Origin: Lutjanus erythropterus
Taxonomy: Eukaryota > Chordata > Actinopteri > Lutjaniformes > Lutjanidae
Length of the DNA stretch: 64,000 bases
Reading direction: 5' to 3'
NCBI GenBank assembly: GCA_020091685.1
Contig: CM034602.1
Location: 5,636,122 to 5,700,121 of the forward strand
In this document: positions 22,540 through 33,973 of the stretch, piece by piece
Layout of the letters: the number at the start of each line of letters is the position of its first letter
How positions within the stretch are numbered: position 1 is the first letter of the stretch
Program-made: the position numbers and the translations under genes
The notes under the pieces: generated by a model
Databases searched by the model: none
What the model saw: only the letters and a program-made list of their open reading frames with translations
Told to the model about the DNA's origin: nothing

Positions 22540-24600
22540 AGCGTTGGGTCTTAAGGCTTCAGATATCGATGTGTCTGGTCTGGCTCTCCACCCAAGGCAG
22601 AGAAAATGGTGAAGGAGGGTTGTTGTGGGGGTTAAAAATCTCAGAATAAAACATAAAACAATACTTAGTAACAATGTGGATAATAAATTTAGAAGAATAG
22701 TAAAATCTTGGTAGTTTTCAGCTTTTAATTGCAATTTAGCACCATGGACAGCTCCCTACCCCCCCATCCTGCCACAGAATAAGAATCTCAGAATAAAACA
22801 TTAAACAAGAGTTAGTAAAAAAGGGGAGAATAAATTTAGAGAATTTATACAGACAAAACAGCAAAATCTTGATTTATTTTTTCAGCACCATGGACAGATC
22901 CCCAATGTGAACTCATCTAAATCCAAATACACTTCCTCCTAAAACTAACCACCCCAAAAAATTCACAAAAACATACTTATAAAATCACATTTTACTTTGT
23001 ATATTGCATGTTTTGTCTCAAATGAATTACACGTTAAATACAAAGTGTAAGGAGGTGGAGAGAGAGTCTGTAACCAAAACTGTGACTGATTTAAAAACAT
23101 ACAGTATGTCTACGAGGTGCTGGATTATATTATTTACACAATATTATCATAGATGTGTTATTATTTACACATTAACATGATATCAATATTTCATTTTTTA
23201 AATATCATAGTTGCCATCATTACCAATGTATTGCAACACCTGAATATCACCATGAGGCTGGAGTTTCTGCCCTGCAGCATTTTTAGTTAGTTGTTGTTGT
23301 TGTTTTTTTTGTTTTTTTTGTGACCAATTGTTTATTGTTTATATTTTTGGTGGGAAAAGCAATAATACAGTCACAGATGTGGTACAGTACAAGGCAAGAT
23401 CTGACACATGGTTCCTCTGCCCCCGTCATTTCCCTTGTTCCCTTTTTCCTGGGCCACTCCACCCCAAACCCCCTAAACCCTGGCATGGTGAAACCACGGT
23501 ACCAGAGCTGCCAGTGTTAGTTACTTAGTTAAATAAAACAATTACTGACTGACAATTACACTTGTCATCATAATTATTATCACCATCATTACTCTTAATT
23601 GCAGCCCTGCGAGACAATGTACATGGATTAGAACAAAGACAAACACACAGAAAGGGATGAAAATGGGGAAGGAAAAAACATACAAAAAACAATATTAAGA
23701 ATAAATCAAATATATAATAATAATAATAATAATAACAATAATCCCCTTCCTTCTACTTCATTCATTCCAACCCCACCCATTTTCCAGCCAGGAATCCGAT
23801 GACTGTTATAAACATAAACCATCAGTATTCAAACATAGAGGAATAAAATACGCTTGCCAATTTCCTCCATCATCCATGATGACATCCACAGAAATAGCCA
23901 GAGGATACATAAAATTTAAGTATATATACAGTACAAGGTCATCAAAGGCAATACAAATCACACAGTGTACATAAGATATATGTATGACATCCAAGCAGGT
24001 AAACGAGTAGAAAATACCTAACTAGTTGACTTAGTTTTGATCATTGTTATCAAGTTTTTTTTAGTTACAGTTAGGTTTAGGCAACAAAACTAGTTGGTAA
24101 GGTTTGGGAAAAGATTGTGGTTTGGGTGAACAGAGACCAGTCTGGCTGGTGAAAAGATGATAAACGCTACTTCACCCATGAGCAATAAGAACATGCAACA
24201 GAAAAGAATAAATTTAGTGGAAGAAAAAGAAAAATCTTGATGGTTTTCTGGTTGTAATGACATTTCAGAACCACGGACAGCTCCTGGAGGTAAATCCACT
24301 CCCCAACACACAACGGTGAACTCGATGTGTCTGGTCTGGCTCTCTGCCACAGTCCGCTTGGAAATGATGAAGATGGGCTGTTTTGGGGGGGATAAAATAA
24401 AACAAAAGCATGAAACAAGAGTTAGTAATAATCTAGAGAATACGTTTAGCGAATACATTTAGAAAAAAGGGTAAAATCTTGATGGTTTCGGGTTGTAATG
24501 ACATTTCAGCACCATGGACAGCTCCGAAAGGCAAACTCCCAATGCACAACAGCGACTTGGTGTGTCTGGTGTAGCTCTCCACCCAATCTCAGAATAAAAC
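22540..24600. repeat. Scattered duplicated modules around GCACCATGGACAG
   Basis: One module (AATAAATTTAGA, then AAAATCTTGATGG, then ATTTCAGCACCATGGACAGC) occurs at about 22685-22760, 22825-22900, 24200-24290 and 24440-24535. A second (GATGTGTCTGGTCTGGCTCT) occurs at about 22568, 24324 and, altered, 24559. CTCAGAATAAAACAT also recurs at 22640, 22786 and 24590. Order differs between copies. The 1.3 kb between clusters is ordinary AT-rich DNA with an (AAT)n tract near 23710. Confidence 0.6.
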
Positions 24601-24775
24601 ATGCTAAACCCCCCCCCACCCGACTGCTCACCCATACCTCCCCACACTCATCCCGTTCACCCTAAACACCCCAGCCCCAAACACTCACAAGCCCCACCCC
24701 TCTCTCCTTGCCAGCTGAATTAATTTGATACTATTTTTGAAAGTCAGTGTTTCTAAGGGAAACCTAATGACGCAA

Positions 24776-24783
24776 TGACGTCA
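24776..24783. promoter_or_regulatory. Perfect CRE octamer 1 of 4
   Basis: TGACGTCA, directly preceded by the half-related TGACGCAA. This is the full palindromic binding site of CREB/ATF family factors. It lies at the start of the CpG-richer block. Confidence 0.5.
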
Positions 24784-24899
24784 ATGCAGGTCAATAGCAC
24801 ACTGCTGGAGAAGAGGACCAGGGAGAGAGAGAGAGACAGACACAGAGAGATGGAGAGAGAAAAGAGAGGTGGTTCGTGTGCGTCGTCGAGACACTTTTC

Positions 24900-25132
24900 C
24901 AAACCCCTTCCCTGTGTGTTGTGACATGAATGGTTGTCCCCTCCCGGTTATTTCTTCTCCTTCTGTTTTTTAATGAATTCCCAATCCCTTCCTGTGAGCT
25001 GCTTCAGCTTCTCCTTGGTCCTTGTGCCAGATTTATTCGCTTCCCGGCGGGATTTTGCGCCGATAATAGCGCGGACTCTCAGTCGCGCTTCTGCTCCTGC
25101 CCCATTCATGCTTTCCGTCTCTGTCTGGAAGT

Positions 25133-25184
<52 letters not shown>

Positions 25185-25711
25185 TAGAGACACACATACA
25201 CACACACACACACGCACGCACGCACAGACAGTGAGAGAGGAAGAGAGAGAGTCTATGCAGTGAGGTGAATCGTGCGGCGCGCCTCCCCAATTGCGTAAAG
25301 TCCCCCTGATTTGGCGGGCTCTTTCTATCAGCTGGCTCACATTTGTAACTCTGTGTACTCTCCCCCCTTCCTCCTCTCCAACCACCACCACCACCGCCAC
25401 CTTTCCACTCCCCGAACCCTCTTCACCCCTCCCTCCCAACTCCGCCACGACCCAGCCAACCCACCTTTCTTTTGAGCTCCCTGAATCCTGAATGGCAGCG
25501 CCAAATATTTTAGTCTCCGACAGAACAGAACAGAGAGACGACGCACATCGGACTGACCTGCTTTCTCCGTCCTGACGCAGGAGCAGAGACTGATTCTGTC
25601 CTGCTTTCCTACTCTCTTTCCATGTCTCCTCTTTCTGTCTCAGCCTACACAAAGCCATCATTTCTTTATAAAAAGAGTTTAAAAAGAGAGAAAAAATCTA
25701 AATCAGAAAAG
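24900..25711 (+). promoter_or_regulatory. Candidate promoter with a non-coding first exon ending at a GTAAGT donor
   Basis: The CpG density rises at 25025-25100 and 25270-25300 (GCGCGGAC, GGCGCGCC). A pyrimidine-rich stretch follows to 25490, and a strong donor AAAAG|GTAAGT lies at 25711/25712. No AUG-initiated long frame is present on the + strand, so the exon would be 5' untranslated. A long minus-strand frame across this area is an artefact of CA repeats and GC content. Start site and direction are inferred. Confidence 0.35.
25137..25214. repeat. Two (CA)n runs
   Basis: (CA)n at 25137-25182 and an interrupted CA/CACG run at 25186-25226. Confidence 0.9.
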
Positions 25712-27059
25712 GTAAGTGACTTCTCTTGCAGATGGACCCAGCATGTGCTGTAGCAGTCAGGGAAGTTTGCAGTTAGACCATGCGTGGATATTTTGGGTGA
25801 TTGCCTGTTAATCTGAGAAGCAGGGTAGTAGCACCATCACGAGCAGGAATGTAGAAAGTCAGGTTTCTAGTCTTAGTACATCTTTTTGACACAATGATCT
25901 AAATTAGGCGAGGATGTCTCTTTTAAGGAGGAAAACGTGACATTTTTGAGAGCGTTCTGCTTGCAATCCTGCCATATACAGCAACATATCTATCCGTCTG
26001 TCTTATTTGTTGCACATGAGACATCCAGGCTGACTTTATTCAGGTTCATCGCGGGGCATGCCGGTATTTGCACGCGTTGCTATCTCCGGGAACGATCAGA
26101 CTAGAGTATGGCACTGTATTCATGAGGGGTTTTTTTTGGTTTTGTGTGTGTTGGCATATTGAGGGGATTTTGCAGACACTCAAAGAGAGCGGGCTGCGGT
26201 AATGCGTAGGAGTATTCACGTGTTGGGGATCCTCTGCTTCTTTAGGCTGCCTGCTCTGCTGAGATGCCTAGTAACAACTCAGAGAGAGACAGAAAGAGAG
26301 GCAAACTTTGGAAAAATAGCATTTTCTGACCCTGGTTACAATATGTGATAGATTTGACTGCTTTGACAACTCTTATTTCTTCCCTCTGGTGCCAGTAAAG
26401 CAAATGAGAGTCTAGAGAAAGTGTGACAGCTCCCCATTCGTGTATTTTTTGTTATAGACGAAGCTCAGATTAGAGGTATAAGGCGCCGTTAGTTCTCCAC
26501 TTCTCAAGAACTTTCCGCAGCGGACTTGCGTCAGTCCACACGTGTTTCCAGCCGCCTCAGTTTTACATCGTGTTCTTTTTCGTGGCAGCGGTGCAAATCC
26601 CGCATGTTCTCAAACTTTGCACTTGCACTGGCTGAAGCAACACGAGGTCGCATCAATTTCAAGTGGTCGTGAGGAGTTTTGTGTAAATTGCAGTGGATAC
26701 TTCGTGCAGCAGCATTTCGACACGACTGAGCTGTTTAGCACCGTGGACAGCACCTATAGAGCTCAGGACAGGTTTAAACTGCGCACACACAGGAGGTAAA
26801 GTTCATTTATGGCTATAAAACAGTGATTTGATTGTGAATCGTATGGGCAATCACAAAAATCAATTATACGTTTATAAAAGTGTTTTTCTCCAGAGTTGCA
26901 CTAGTTATATCTTCAGAATTCATGTCTTGCAGATGTATATCAGCCCCAAAAGTCATGTTTAAGTGGATAGTTTTACTGTATGTGATTTTAGATTTTAAAT
27001 ATCCATGTTTGACTTTTGTGTGGTTAAAGTGAGTAAATCGCATCTCTTTTAAACTGCAA
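25712..27059. other. Non-coding DNA, CpG-moderate
   Basis: Mixed composition without an exon I can support. 26450-26800 is relatively CpG-rich and carries an open frame of 85 codons that has no known-family look. Confidence 0.4.
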
Positions 27060-27340
27060 TTCAAGGCATAATATGCAGCATTTTCCTTAAAAATCCAATA
27101 TAAACATAATCCATTTCAGTCATCACTTATGACCCACTAGAAGTGTGTGGTGGTGTCTGTATCTGCAGAGACCCTGCTGCCCTCTGCCTGCATCCCTTTA
27201 TTTTCTCATTATTTTGCTGCGTTTAGGACGTTTTACACACCCAAACCATCGCTGTTTGACGTCCTGGGAATGCGCCTCAACATTCAACTATCTTTCTGGT
27301 GCGTTTATGAACTGCTCGGACAAATCCTGCTTTAATTTAA
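27060..27340 (+). mobile_element. 260 bp MITE family, copy 1
   Basis: Begins AAGGCATAATATGCAGCATT and ends near ACAAATCCTGC. The internal landmarks CATCACTTATGACCCACTAG, TATCTGCAGAGACCCTGC and CTTTCTGGTGCGTTTATG are shared with copies at 39340, 41264 and 47133. The ends are degraded here (no TTAA on the left), so this copy is old. Confidence 0.65.
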
Positions 27341-29457
27341 GAGTTGCATGCATCATCTCCCGTCTCTTATCGTTGTGATATGAACTTCGCCAAAGAAAAA
27401 AAAGAGAGAGAAGATAGAGAGAGAGAGAGAGAGAGAAGTCTGCTGCGGTTTGCAACTTGCAGGAGTCAGGAGTGCATACTTTTTTTTAAGGGGTGGGAGG
27501 AGGGTGAGGGCAGAATAACGAGGATCTCTGACTGAGTTTGTCGACATCACGCGGCGATCTTGGCGCACTGCACTGAGGAACCTCGGCTGCAACTCCCATT
27601 GATACTGCTCCCTCTGATTGAATGATTGTGGGCTACAGGGAGTTGCGTGTGTACATGTGTGGCTGCATGTGTGTAGGGTGGTTTGTGGTGATTTTTTGTG
27701 TTATATTTTATGTCATCTTTTCGTACTTTGAGTCGATTTCGTGAAAAACGAGGTGATGCCAAAGTACCCAGAGCATAAAAACTGACCGTATTCTTCTTCT
27801 TTTTCTTTATTACTCTGTGATGCTCTGTTTCTGGGTGTAGATGTCATGCTAAATCCGCTCTGTGCGTCTGTCCCCATACATGCACTCGCCAGCAGCAGTC
27901 ACGGACATACAGTTGGCCTACAGGCAGGGATAAAAATAGCACAAACCGCTGCGACGGGCGCAGCCCTTTTCCCTTCTCAGAGCCGACTTTTCTAGGTAGC
28001 TGCCACTCAGTGGATACTCCAAACCCCCCAAACCCATCCCCCTTTAGCTCACCCCATCCCATCCCGTAAAGTCTCGTGAATCTCCACGCGGCTGCATGAG
28101 TGCAGATGGCCGGCGTGGGGTGTGTGGTGTGGAGAAGAAGGTCTTACAGTAAAAGGTGTTATAGATATCGAAAAGGGAGGTGGGGTGAGAGACGGAGCAT
28201 ACTGTGGAGGGAGGTTTGTTTGTGCGCCTTAGTGTGCACTCCCCGTGGGTCTATTCCGTGGGTGAGCAGGGGTCTGGTGCGTGGGCACGGCCAGTGAATA
28301 TAGGAGATGGAGGAGGCTGTGTTTTCCTCTCTATTTCGGCTTTAGAGATGCAGCCCGCCAAATACACTGGATGGATGCTGGGATAAAAATTCTCTAAGAC
28401 CAAAACAGCACCAACGCTTGGTGGGGGGAGATATAGAGACAAGGGAAGGAGGGAGGAAGGGAGAGAGGAGGGAGGTATGGAAACCCAGATGCTCCAGCAT
28501 TAGAAGAGGGTTTTTACCAGGAGATAACCTTCTCCACAAAGAGTCCACACCACATTATCCACCTGTAATATTTGTCACTCATTTTTTCCATGGCACATTT
28601 GGCGGAGCGCTGATCACAGCGCGGCAGCAGTGTCTTTAATCAGGCTCTCCGGGCTGTAAAGTGAGAGAATCTAAACGTGACGTCAATGCCTAGTAACTGA
28701 CGCAGCCCTTCAACAAAAAAACGTCTTTTTATTTATTATTTTTCTCCTTCTCGTCAGCAAAGCTTAATTACTAAATTTTACAGCGCTCGGTCGACTAAAA
28801 GAAAAAAGAAATCCCTGCAGGGAGCGTCGGGTAATCCGCGTTCATCATGTATTTGGACCTATTTTTGCGTGCATGAGTTTCATGCTGAAGTGACACTGGG
28901 ACGAGAAGCTTCTGAAGAGGGCGACAAGACATCAAATATTGTCGGTGATGATATTGGCAGCGACGGCGAGCTCCACATTTTTAGTTTTTGAGGGTGAAAC
29001 TAGTGTGTTTTAAGGATGGAGGTGGTGGTGGTGCTGTTGGAGGCACATTGGGTTCCAAAAAAAAAAAAAAAAAAAAAAATCACTGCAATGATGCAACGGA
29101 GGGGAATCGGGGCTTCTTGTGCAGGAGTTGGAGAGGCAAAATTAATTTACATGACATGCACTTCACGTAACGCTCCTAAGCGATGCCTTTTGTGAGTGTT
29201 TTTTTTCCTCTCCGTGCTCGTACTGTGACCTAAAAATAGCATCATAGTTTTGATCGTGCGCCAGAAATAGACAGACGGGTATCACTTGTATAAAAAGGGA
29301 GGCGATCCTGAGCAAACTTGGACGTGCCACTGTAAGCCTACATAATAACAAATGTATGGGAGGACTTAATCTGTTGCATTTCTTCCACACTTCTTCCTCT
29401 TCTTGCGGCTTTTTCCACTAAAAATCTCAATCTTTCTCTGTGTTTCTTTTTCTCCAG
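27341..29457. other. Non-coding DNA of the CpG-richer block
   Basis: A GA run occurs at 27416-27437, a purine tract at 28430-28480 and a poly(A) of about 22 at 29058-29080. 27540-27610 and 28060-28130 are CpG-rich. No exon can be supported. Confidence 0.4.
28678..28685. promoter_or_regulatory. Perfect CRE octamer 2 of 4
   Basis: TGACGTCA in the context ACGTGACGTCAATG. TGACGCAG follows 16 bp later. Confidence 0.5.
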
Positions 29458-29485
29458 TTTAGAGCGGGGACGTGAATGCACCACG
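29458..29485 (+). other. Candidate 28-nt internal leader exon
   Basis: A strong acceptor (CTTTTTCTCCAG with a long pyrimidine tract) and a strong donor (CACG|GTGAGT) enclose 28 bases. Both sites score well by eye, but nothing else shows that it is used. It could join the donor at 25711 to the exon at about 31411. Confidence 0.3.
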
Positions 29486-30078
29486 GTGAGTGAGACATTT
29501 GCACATGCGATGTTTAATTCCGTGTACTTTTGTGTGTATTTGTTGGTAGTGCATGCTCCCGAGTGCCTGTGCTGTTTCTCTCCTCCTCTGTCTCATGCAC
29601 GCAAAAAACACTTGATTCCCGGTCTTATAAGGCATGGATTTTTATTGGCATGCTTTACGAGAGCCGAAGCATAGAGCAAACCCTTCCTGCAGAGTAGGAA
29701 TCACCCCTTTTGGTAAATAAGCAAGTGCAAAAACTCCCTTTGTCTGTTGGCGCTGTTGAGTCTCTATCACATATTTATTTTTTTCCCTCCCATCTCCCTG
29801 CTGCTTAACCGCGAAAGCGAGGGGAACCCTTCTCTGATGAGCGCTTAAAGGACGCCTTTTCCCTCCGTATTCTTGTTTTTAAAGAGGAGTCGTACTGGCG
29901 GTGGAAGAGGAGGAGGAAGAGGAGAAGAGAGGAGGGAGTGAAGTGAAGTGAAGGAGCTGTTGCTGCAGCAGAGACCAGGCGCACCGCATGGGGAAACCCG
30001 GGAGCTGTCCAGCAGCAATGGTGCTGAAACCACACCAAGTGGCGGTAGTGGGCTGTTGCTGGTGATGGTGTGTGTTTG

Positions 30079-30080
<2 letters not shown>

Positions 30081-30151
<71 letters not shown>
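30081..30151. repeat. (TG)35 microsatellite
   Basis: Perfect TG run of about 71 bp, the longest uninterrupted dinucleotide run in the window. Confidence 0.95.
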
Positions 30152-30152
<1 letters not shown>

Positions 30153-31256
30153 CCTGGCAGCCAAATGCTTTATTTACTCCTGCTTGGAAACCAACAGCAT
30201 CTATTTCTGAGTGAATCCTCTCTCCTGAAGCGACGTTGGAAGAGAAATAGAAGCATCCTCCGCCTCCTGCGCAAACCGAGGGGAGATATTTGACTCGAAA
30301 AGATGTTAGAACAGAGTTTTTCCCGCCTGTGTAGTTTGAACGGCCTCGCTGGATACCATAGGCAGGCAGATAGAGACGATAGAGGGAGGCAGCAGCCGGA
30401 GTGACTTGGATCAGCTCTTCTTCTGCTCCAGAAATCCAGCCTTTTTTTTTTTTTTTTTGAAGTGAAGCAACTTTCTCGTCGCGTAAAAATGACCAGAAGA
30501 TGTGTAGCCAGAGTCAAGTTTGAGAAAGTAGCAAAAATAGTTGACATATTCGCGCCTAACTTCAATACAGTCACGAGGTTTCGATTTAAGAGCTCTCATC
30601 TCAGTAACTGTGCGTCCTAGCGACGACGACTGCGCGCAGGAGGCGCAGGGAGCATCGCTATTATCGCCTCTACTACTCCCAGAAAGAGTTTGAGAAGGAA
30701 TCATCCTTTCAATTAAGTGTTGAATTAGCGACCCGGGCCGGCAGGATGATGAATAGGCTACAGGCGTCTGCACACTCCTGCAGCCAGACTGGGAAAACAG
30801 CACCGCGCTCACTCCCAGTCCCAGTCTGTGGCCAATTCTCCCACTGATTTTGAATGCAGGCTACGAGGCTACCGTGCCACATCGACCACCTGTCTGTCTT
30901 TGTCATGCAAAAATCCCGATTCACCCGCGATACATTCCACCACCTCCCCCCCGCCCCCTCCCCCCAAAAAAAACACACACATGCACACAAAAACAACACA
31001 TGTGTGAGCCTCCGTCGGTCAAAACGCTCAAATATCGACTCGAAGGGTCAGATCTTGGTCAATAATTCAACAGCGAGCGTGTAATTTCGGTGGAAACAAC
31101 GCGGATTCCCGAGTCGTGACTGCTAAAGTGAGTAATGTGCGCGTTGGCTGCGTCAGGAGAGGCAGTCACTGTGCAGTGCAGACGGTGGGGGAGAATCGTG
31201 ACTGACTGGGTTGCAAATGAAAAAGACCACCCAATAAAAAAATACCCACACCAGGA

Positions 31257-31319
31257 CAGGAGGGGGGAGAAAGGGGGAAGAGAAAGGGGGGCATGGCGGG
31301 AGGGAAAAGGGTGGAGGGG
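31257..31319 (+). other. G-tract cluster, possible G-quadruplex
   Basis: Several runs of three to six G in about 60 bp, roughly 380 bp upstream of the ATG of the candidate gene at 31698. Similar G-rich patches are common near vertebrate start sites. Confidence 0.5.
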
Positions 31320-31410
31320 TCTAGGATGGGCTGCTTGAGACACTCAGGGTATGAACTGACCATTTCCCTCCCCAATCTTCAATCCCAAATATCTCCTTTC
31401 TCCCCTAAAG

Positions 31411-31740
31411 CTTGTTTTTAGTGTGTGAGCCCCGCTGCTGCTGCTGGCAGCCAACTTGAATGCAGACGAGTTTCATCAGTGATAGTGGGGCGGTGTGGAT
31501 GGAGAGAGAGGAAGAGGAGGAGGCGGAGGGAGGGAGGGAGGAATGAAGGGGGGTATGTTGGTTCGGGATCAAACCTGGTACAAACAAGGGGGGGAGCAGA
31601 GATCCAGATCGTGACCCGGCCTCCACCTCGGTACAGTAACTTGGAGGGGAGGTTTAGGGTTGTTTATAAGGCTGGTGGTGAGATATTAGATACTGAAATG
31701 GCTTCTGAAAAACTAATGGAACTGTTGCAGGAACGAAAAG
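31411..31740 (+). other. Candidate exon carrying the start codon of an unrecognised gene
   Basis: The acceptor could be CTTTCTCCCCTAAAG (exon from 31411) or TTGTTTTTAG (from 31422). The donor is GAACGAAAAG|GTAAGT at 31740/31741. The first in-frame ATG is at 31698 in the context GAAATGG, a good Kozak match. Out-of-frame upstream ATGs exist. If the acceptors are not used, the exon may extend upstream to a start site. Confidence 0.4.
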
Positions 31741-33040
31741 GTAAGTTATTTGATCTATTTGATTATTATTTTATGCTAAATTTGACCAAAAAACACATTA
31801 AAGATTGTTTGAACTCCGAGCCTGTGGGAATGAGTGGTTTACGGTCGTGATTAACCCTTGATGTGATGCTCAGCACTGTGTTGTTGTTTTGTTAAGTTGC
31901 TTTATAAGCTGTAAACTGCTGCAGTGTATCGTTTAGTGGTGATGTAAGTGTTATTTTGTTTGGTTTTAACCTTTAAAAAACAGCTGCAAATGACTGAATT
32001 TGGCATTTCTGTGCAGTGGAGACCCCCCCGTGCCGTTTTTTGCAGTGGTACCCTCCGGTGAACTCTATAGGTGACCATGAGTCGCCTCAGATGCTTCTTT
32101 TGCTATGTTGTGATGCGATGTGGAGCTCTGTGCGAAGCTTCCCACACTTTGGACCTGCAACTTTTGTCGTTATTTTATATTTTTGCTTCTTATGTGCGCT
32201 TTTCCCATCATTTGTAGCTTGTAGCTGGCGCATAAAGGGGGCGTTATTTGTGTTTAGGTGAAAACTGCTCATCCTTGCTGTCACATATCGTGTTTATTAT
32301 TATTTTCATGATAATTTGGTGTTGTTTATCTCGATATAACCCCCATTCAGAGCGACGTAGCCTCGCTAGACGCCCTGCAAACGCAAACAAATGAGGAAAA
32401 AAAAATGAAAAAAATCAACAAATATCCCAATCAAAATGCTCATATCCCCACATCAATGCATATAAGTATACACTTTCTCTGGTATAGATCACAATTTGGT
32501 TAGCCCTGTCTATTTTTTTCAAAAAGGGGGGTCCCTATATGAGCGAGACACCGATTGGTTGATGACGAGGTTTGGTTTCTCCAATAAGATCCCTCCCTGC
32601 TCTCTATTTATTGCCAGCAGTTTACAGCCTTGCTCTCTCCTCACCCAGAGCAGCTTCTGGAGCGGCTGCAGAGAAGCCAGCAGCGCTTCAACACTATATA
32701 CGGAGACACACACACCACGGACCAGGGAATATAATACAGAGAGAGAGCACACTGACAACAAAACGCATCGATGCACAGCTCCCAGTGATCACACGGGCTC
32801 TGCACATCCGAGCGTTTGGATGGAGGAAAAAAAATGAAAAGAAAGGAGAGGAGAGGGGAATTAGAGAGGAAGGGGGGGAGAGAAAGGAATGGATGAGGGA
32901 GGAGAGGGGAGATAGCAAACTGGAGGAGTGGGGAATCAAAGCGAAAGGACCTTGGACAGCTCTCAGTTGCAGCAGCAGCCTTGGCATCCGGAGACCCCCC
33001 CTTTTTCTCTCTTTCTCTTCTTTCTCTCCATCCTCTCCTC

Positions 33041-33087
<47 letters not shown>

Positions 33088-33908
33088 TGGTGTGTGAGGG
33101 ACACACTCGCCTCGGGTTGCCGATGGCTGGAGATACAATCAAGCGAGCCGGGATGGGAGATAAATTCACGGAAGCGAGAGGAGAGCAGACTCCCCGGGTG
33201 TCACGGAGTCTCCGTCGGATGGCAGCAGCAGCATCATCATCAGCAGCAGCAGATAATGTCCTTCACGAATCTTTTTGCGGTCTGGGCTTGCTGTTCATAA
33301 CTATTAATCTGGGAAGCCCTTACCCCAAAAAGCATTTGCGGAGGGCGCAATCGCCGCGCCGAGACATCGCCATCGGAAGACACACACGGCTCCACTCGTG
33401 GAATTTTACAATCTTTAATTTTTTAAAGGGCTTGTTTCCTTTTTCTGCTCCAATTTTCTTTTTGCATCACTATTGTCCTCATTTACTCTTGTTATTTTTA
33501 TCATTGCCACAGCTGTGGCGTTTTTGTCACGGTTGCTTTTCAGCCCTAAACGTGTGTCATTATTTTTTTTTTCTACTCAACAGTTTTCTTCTTTGTTAGA
33601 AATTGTGGCGAAGCTCTGCAGCCACGTCGCACCCAAGTTTTTGCTCAAACTCTTGCGTGCCTCAGAGTCCAGCAAAGAAAAACAAACAGATTTTTTTTTA
33701 ATTTTTGGGGTATTTCTGTTAACAAACATGTCGTCGGACACAAAACTTTGAGCCATGCAAGATTAAGTCATTATTTCAGCCAAACACACACCCCAAATCC
33801 ACCCAACCCCCGTCCCACACTGAACAAGTGACAGTGGCCCCCAGCAGAGCAGAGTGTAAACACGGGGAGACCCTTGCAATGAACGAGTTGCACGTGGGCA
33901 AAACAGTG

Positions 33909-33973
<65 letters not shown>

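Noticed and set aside
24948-25661. 237-codon open frame on the minus strand, the longest by residue count after one other
   Set aside because: It crosses CA repeats (poly Val-Cys) and GC-rich DNA poor in stop codons. There are no splice signals or family motifs.
26542-26799. 85-codon frame in the CpG-richer block
   Set aside because: No acceptor, donor or family motif that would make it an exon; composition alone explains its length.
32572-33300. 242-codon open frame on the + strand, and overlapping frames to 33599
   Set aside because: Built on purine tracts, a (GT)20 run and GCA repeats; the translation has no domain-like pattern and the overlapping frames on both strands are equally long.
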